Shown in pieces: positions 60,497-64,000 of a DNA stretch of 64,000 bases; the stretch's first letter is position 1; every line of letters begins with the position of its first letter. The translations under genes were made by a program, and so were the position numbers. The DNA comes from Vitellaria paradoxa (Eukaryota; Streptophyta; Magnoliopsida; Ericales; Sapotaceae): positions 36,980,377-37,044,376 of the forward strand of contig CM034244.1 in assembly GCA_019916065.1 (NCBI GenBank). The letters run 5' to 3'. The notes under the pieces were generated by a model that was given only the letters and a program-made list of their open reading frames with translations, ran no database searches and had not been told where the DNA came from.

Positions 60497-62595
60497 TACA
60501 TATATTAAGTGTGAATATATATTTAGAATAAATAAAAAAAATCAAATTATCAAGTAATTATTTCATCCTCCTAAAACACAAACAATTATTCCATACTCTT
60601 AAAATATTACATTATAAATCATTTGATGTGCTCCAAGTAAGTACCCTTTAGCAAAAAGTATTTGTGTCACACATTCTATGGGTTAAAATATACTATTATA
60701 AGAGCATAATATAATTTTTCAGATTATTTTAATTTTTATCAATTTATATTAATTTTTTAAAATTTCTACAAAATAACCAGTAAAAATTAAACATGATACA
60801 TGTCATATCCTAGTGTAAAGTTATATATATATATTTTTTTGTAATGCTAAACAGTATCTATATAGCGCAGTTGTATTTGATAATAAATCACTTAAAATTG
60901 ATTATATTTATCTATTTTTTTAATTCTCAATTATTGGATTAAATATACGATTTAAGGAACAATTCCCTTCCATCCTACAAGAAATTATGAAGTTATATAT
61001 GCCATGAAATGCTAAACTTGTAGGCCTCTTTAATTTCGTTATTCTTATTTTTTTTTTCATTTATTTGGTTGTTGATTTTGTATAGAATCTCGCTGTTGCG
61101 GTGGAATTATCAAATATTCACTTCTTGGTTTTGTAGGATTACTCCCATTTCACGTTCCTTTATTTATTTAATTTTAAATTATTCTATACATATTTTTATT
61201 AATATTATCTTAATATATTTATAATATAATTATGAGATCATTGTTTAATTGTAATTAGGCCCCGTTTGGTGTAAGAAAAAATAAAATAAATTGAGAAAAA
61301 ATATGGTTTAGGGTTAATTTTAACGTCTTTTTTTTTAAAAAGTAGCAAACCGTGGGAACGGTTTTCTAAATTCGTTCCCACGGATTCAAAAAAAATTATA
61401 TAAAATAGCGATAATGGTACTCGTTTGAAAACTTTTAACACGAACAATATGCTTGTAAAAAAAATTTTACACATTCGGTTAACCAACTTCTAAATTTTTT
61501 GTTTTTTAAGCGAAATATTAAAATTTTTTGAAATTAGTAATGACAAGAAAATTAGAGATATATGAGTTATTAGAGATTTATAGTAATTTTTGGAGTTTTT
61601 TTAGGGATGCCAAACGTGATGGCTCATAATTAAACCATATATATTTTTCAGTTTGCTTAATGATCTGAATTTTTTAGTATTATTTTAAATAATTTGTCCT
61701 CCATTTTATACTTTGCAATCATAAAACAAAAAGAAAAGGGGAATGTTATTGTCACTTGCGAATGTTACGACTGACATATCATAAATCACACATCCATCTT
61801 TGTGGAGCTTACACAAATTTAGAGTGGGCTTGGCTATCAATAACTTCTCTTATTAGTTTTTCACTTATTTTCGCCTTATGTGACTATTTTTTAGTGAAAA
61901 CTTAATTTTTTTTTAAATAGGGTTAAGCACTTTTTTATGTTTTTTTTTTTTTAAATCGGAAGTAAATTTTTCAACTCTTTTTTTACAATTTTTTCTTTTT
62001 AAGAAAACTATCAACACGATTAAAAATTATCAAACCCAAAAAAAAAATCAAAATTTAGCAACAGAGACAAAATAAAATAAAAAATAAAAACAAAAAACTA
62101 ATTTTTGATGCCCAAACCAATCCTTAGCAATTGACCATAGCACTAGGCCCCGTTTGGAGTATTTTATTTTCCTTCAAATCTCTATAAATTTTTTAAAATT
62201 AAAATTTTTTATTCACTGTATAAATTACAAAATTATAATTTTTATAAATTTAAACAAATTTAAATAAATTTACATGACCCCAAACACGCCCCATATATTC
62301 AGAAAAATGTATCGGCCAGTTAATTAAATTTGGGCCTAATCTTTTTATTGGAGGTTGGCAATATAGACATGGGCCTAGCCGGTCCATACAACTCAAAGCC
62401 TCTTTTTGGAATTTCAAGAGAGATGTGAACACAACTTTGCTAAGCAGCTTAGAGAAACACCAGCCTATCTTTTAGCACGCGCGTGCAAAATCTGCATTAA
62501 CTTTTTTTATTGAAAAAAAAAAAACAAGCATATTATTATAATTCAAAGTTTAATATTCCAAAAAATTTTTATTAAAAAATATTAATATAAACTTC
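59490..62595. other. AT-rich intergenic DNA with repeats
   Basis: Contains the duplicated block 59510-59650 (see 56311-56432) and (AT)n at 60472-60495. There are two inverted-end segments: about 61258-61620 (GGCCCCGTTTGGTGTAAG to GCCAAACGTGATGGCTC) and about 62147-62293 (GGCCCCGTTTGGAGT to GACCCCAAACACGCCCC), both probable MITEs. No gene is recognised. Confidence 0.45.
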
Positions 62596-62845
62596 TGGGG
62601 TCGGGGAGAAACCTGCAGCCGCTACCCATAAGTGCGCACTGGGTGAAACCCGCCCCGTGGCCCTAATTGACAAAAAATCACGAGGAGATAAACTAACCTA
62701 GACAAGCCGTGGCTGACCGGCTCAGCCGAGAAGGCTGTTAGATAGCCCTCCACAATTAGAGGAAGGACTCTCCTCAAGAGGAGTCGAACCGGGGACCTAT
62801 TAGTCCCAGTCCCTTCAACCCGCCATCCGAACTAACTTTCTATGA
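62596..62845 (-). mobile_element. tRNA-derived SINE, reverse orientation
   Basis: On the minus strand: A-box region AGTTCGGATGGCGGGTTGAA, B-box CCCCGGTTCGACTCC near 62790, then GGTTTCACCCAGTGCGCAC and GGTAGCGGCTGCAGG, and a GACCCCAGAA end. It is the same 3' body as at 50395-50626. It lies next to a family A MITE. Confidence 0.75.
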
Positions 62846-62875
62846 AAGAATCCGGACTTAGAAATTTTATCCATT

Positions 62876-63030
62876 AGAAGATGTTTAGTTAGCCAAAACT
62901 AACTAAAATTTATAAATTTTTACTAAATTTTTATATTTTTTAATCAAAATTTATTATATATCATTTTTATACCAAATTTTTATAATTTTATTATATTTTT
63001 TTACCGAACTTTCACTAACTAAACACCTCT
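62876..63030. mobile_element. Palindromic MITE, family A
   Basis: AGAAGATGTTTAGTTAGCC at the left and ACTAACTAAACACCTCT at the right; core AATCAAAATTTATTATATA. Closest in sequence to the copy at 29209-29377. Confidence 0.65.
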
Positions 63031-63316
63031 CCACCTTTGTCTGCTCATGTTAGATATATAGGTTGCCAGCTCATTCTACCGTCCCTATGGGATCTTTTTT
63101 TAGCTTTTGGGGATCTTATTATTTAAAATAACCACGTAATATCTCGTTGTGGGTGCATTTAATTTATTAAAAATTATTAAAAAATTTTAAAAATTATTTA
63201 TTTTTTATTTTATTATAAAAATTACAAATTTATAAATTATTTCACTTTACCTTAATTTACTAACTCTTTATCAAATATATGGGGACGAAGGAATGATTGT
63301 AATCACAGTCGCCTAT

Positions 63317-63530
63317 CAGTGTGAATTTGGAAACAGCTTGTTAAAAGTTAGTTTTTAGTTATTTAATTATAAAAGATAATTATTTTTTATTTTTTTAAAT
63401 TATAAAAAAAATGTCCAATTAATTAAAAATTAAAAAATTAACTACTAAAAAATTAATTTTTTTCCCAAACATAAAAAAATTATTTTTTATTTTTTTTTTG
63501 TATTTAGTTGTTTCCTAAACTGAGGCTGCA
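63317..63530. mobile_element. MITE-like element, family C
   Basis: The left end region is CAGTGTGAATTTGGAAACAG; the right end, reverse-complemented, reads CCTCAGTTTAGGAAACAAC. The interior has AATTAAAAATTAAAAAATTA. The remaining sequence to 64000 shows no recognisable gene. Confidence 0.4.
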
Positions 63531-64000
63531 ATTACATTGAATTATATAAGAATTAGAGATTTTAAGAAGAATTGGCATAATTCTAATTTGAGTATGATTT
63601 TTAGTTACAAACATAGTAACAAAAATCGATGATTTTTTTTTTTTGCGATATATTCACGAAATTTTCATTGAAAGTAAAAATTTTGATTATATTACGAGAT
63701 AATAAAAAGATCCCGATAGTTTGACGCTGACCAGAAAATCCGCGAAAAAATGACGAAAGTCGCGAAGTTTCCTTTCAACCACTTCGGCCCGGAACTACAC
63801 GAGTTTAAACTTTAAACCACACAAGTACTGAACTGCTAACAAAAGGCTAAAAGAGAAAAGGAAAAAAAGAAAAAAGATCCTCAAGGTTGGTGTGGTAAGC
63901 TGTCGATTCAGCCCTTTTTTAATTTTAACCTTTTTCAACTTCAATCAACAGCAACACGTACTATTTTAATTTAGGGTAAACTATAGGTACCTCCCTCTAA

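Overview
This is nuclear DNA from a flowering plant, most likely a eudicot. It is AT-rich, the genes carry many introns with GT/AG borders, and the non-coding DNA holds plant-type Ty1/copia and L1-type elements, tRNA-derived SINEs and many short inverted-repeat elements. The species cannot be fixed from the sequence alone. Intron-exon structures were worked out by eye from splice borders and codon phase, and family names rest on recognised protein sequence, not on a database search.

Layout. Positions 1-7700 are transposon-rich intergenic DNA: a SINE-like fragment, a nested pair of inverted-repeat elements and a copia gag relic. Positions 7700-22090 (+) hold a gene for an SF1/branchpoint-bridging-protein-like KH protein with a long Pro-rich tail. 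Its 8.5-kb fourth coding intron contains a SINE with a clean target duplication, a MITE, a full-length LTR copia element with near-identical LTRs, and an L1-type relic. Its last exon is broken by two apparent single-base frameshifts. Positions 23503-27681 (-) hold a four-exon gene for a probably plastid-targeted, conserved-looking protein that I do not recognise. Positions 29570-30440 (-) are a copia gag relic. Positions 30607-44870 (-) hold the HUB2 orthologue, a BRE1-type RING E3 ligase for histone H2B, with 19 coding exons that read through cleanly. An L1-type relic lies in its first coding intron. Positions 46183-48121 are a 1.9-kb element with imperfect inverted ends and two internal tandem arrays, one packed with a perfect palindrome. 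Positions 57125-58081 (-) hold an intact DUF716 (TMEM45-like) membrane protein gene, flanked on both sides by truncated copies of itself. The rest is AT-rich intergenic DNA with MITEs, SINEs and microsatellites.

The genes do not form a pathway. Two (HUB2 and the SF1-like protein) act in the nucleus on chromatin or RNA, one is probably plastidial and one is a membrane protein. The strongest leads are the palindrome-array element, the SF1-like gene (altered KH loop plus a broken tail), the DUF716 duplication and the several MITE families.
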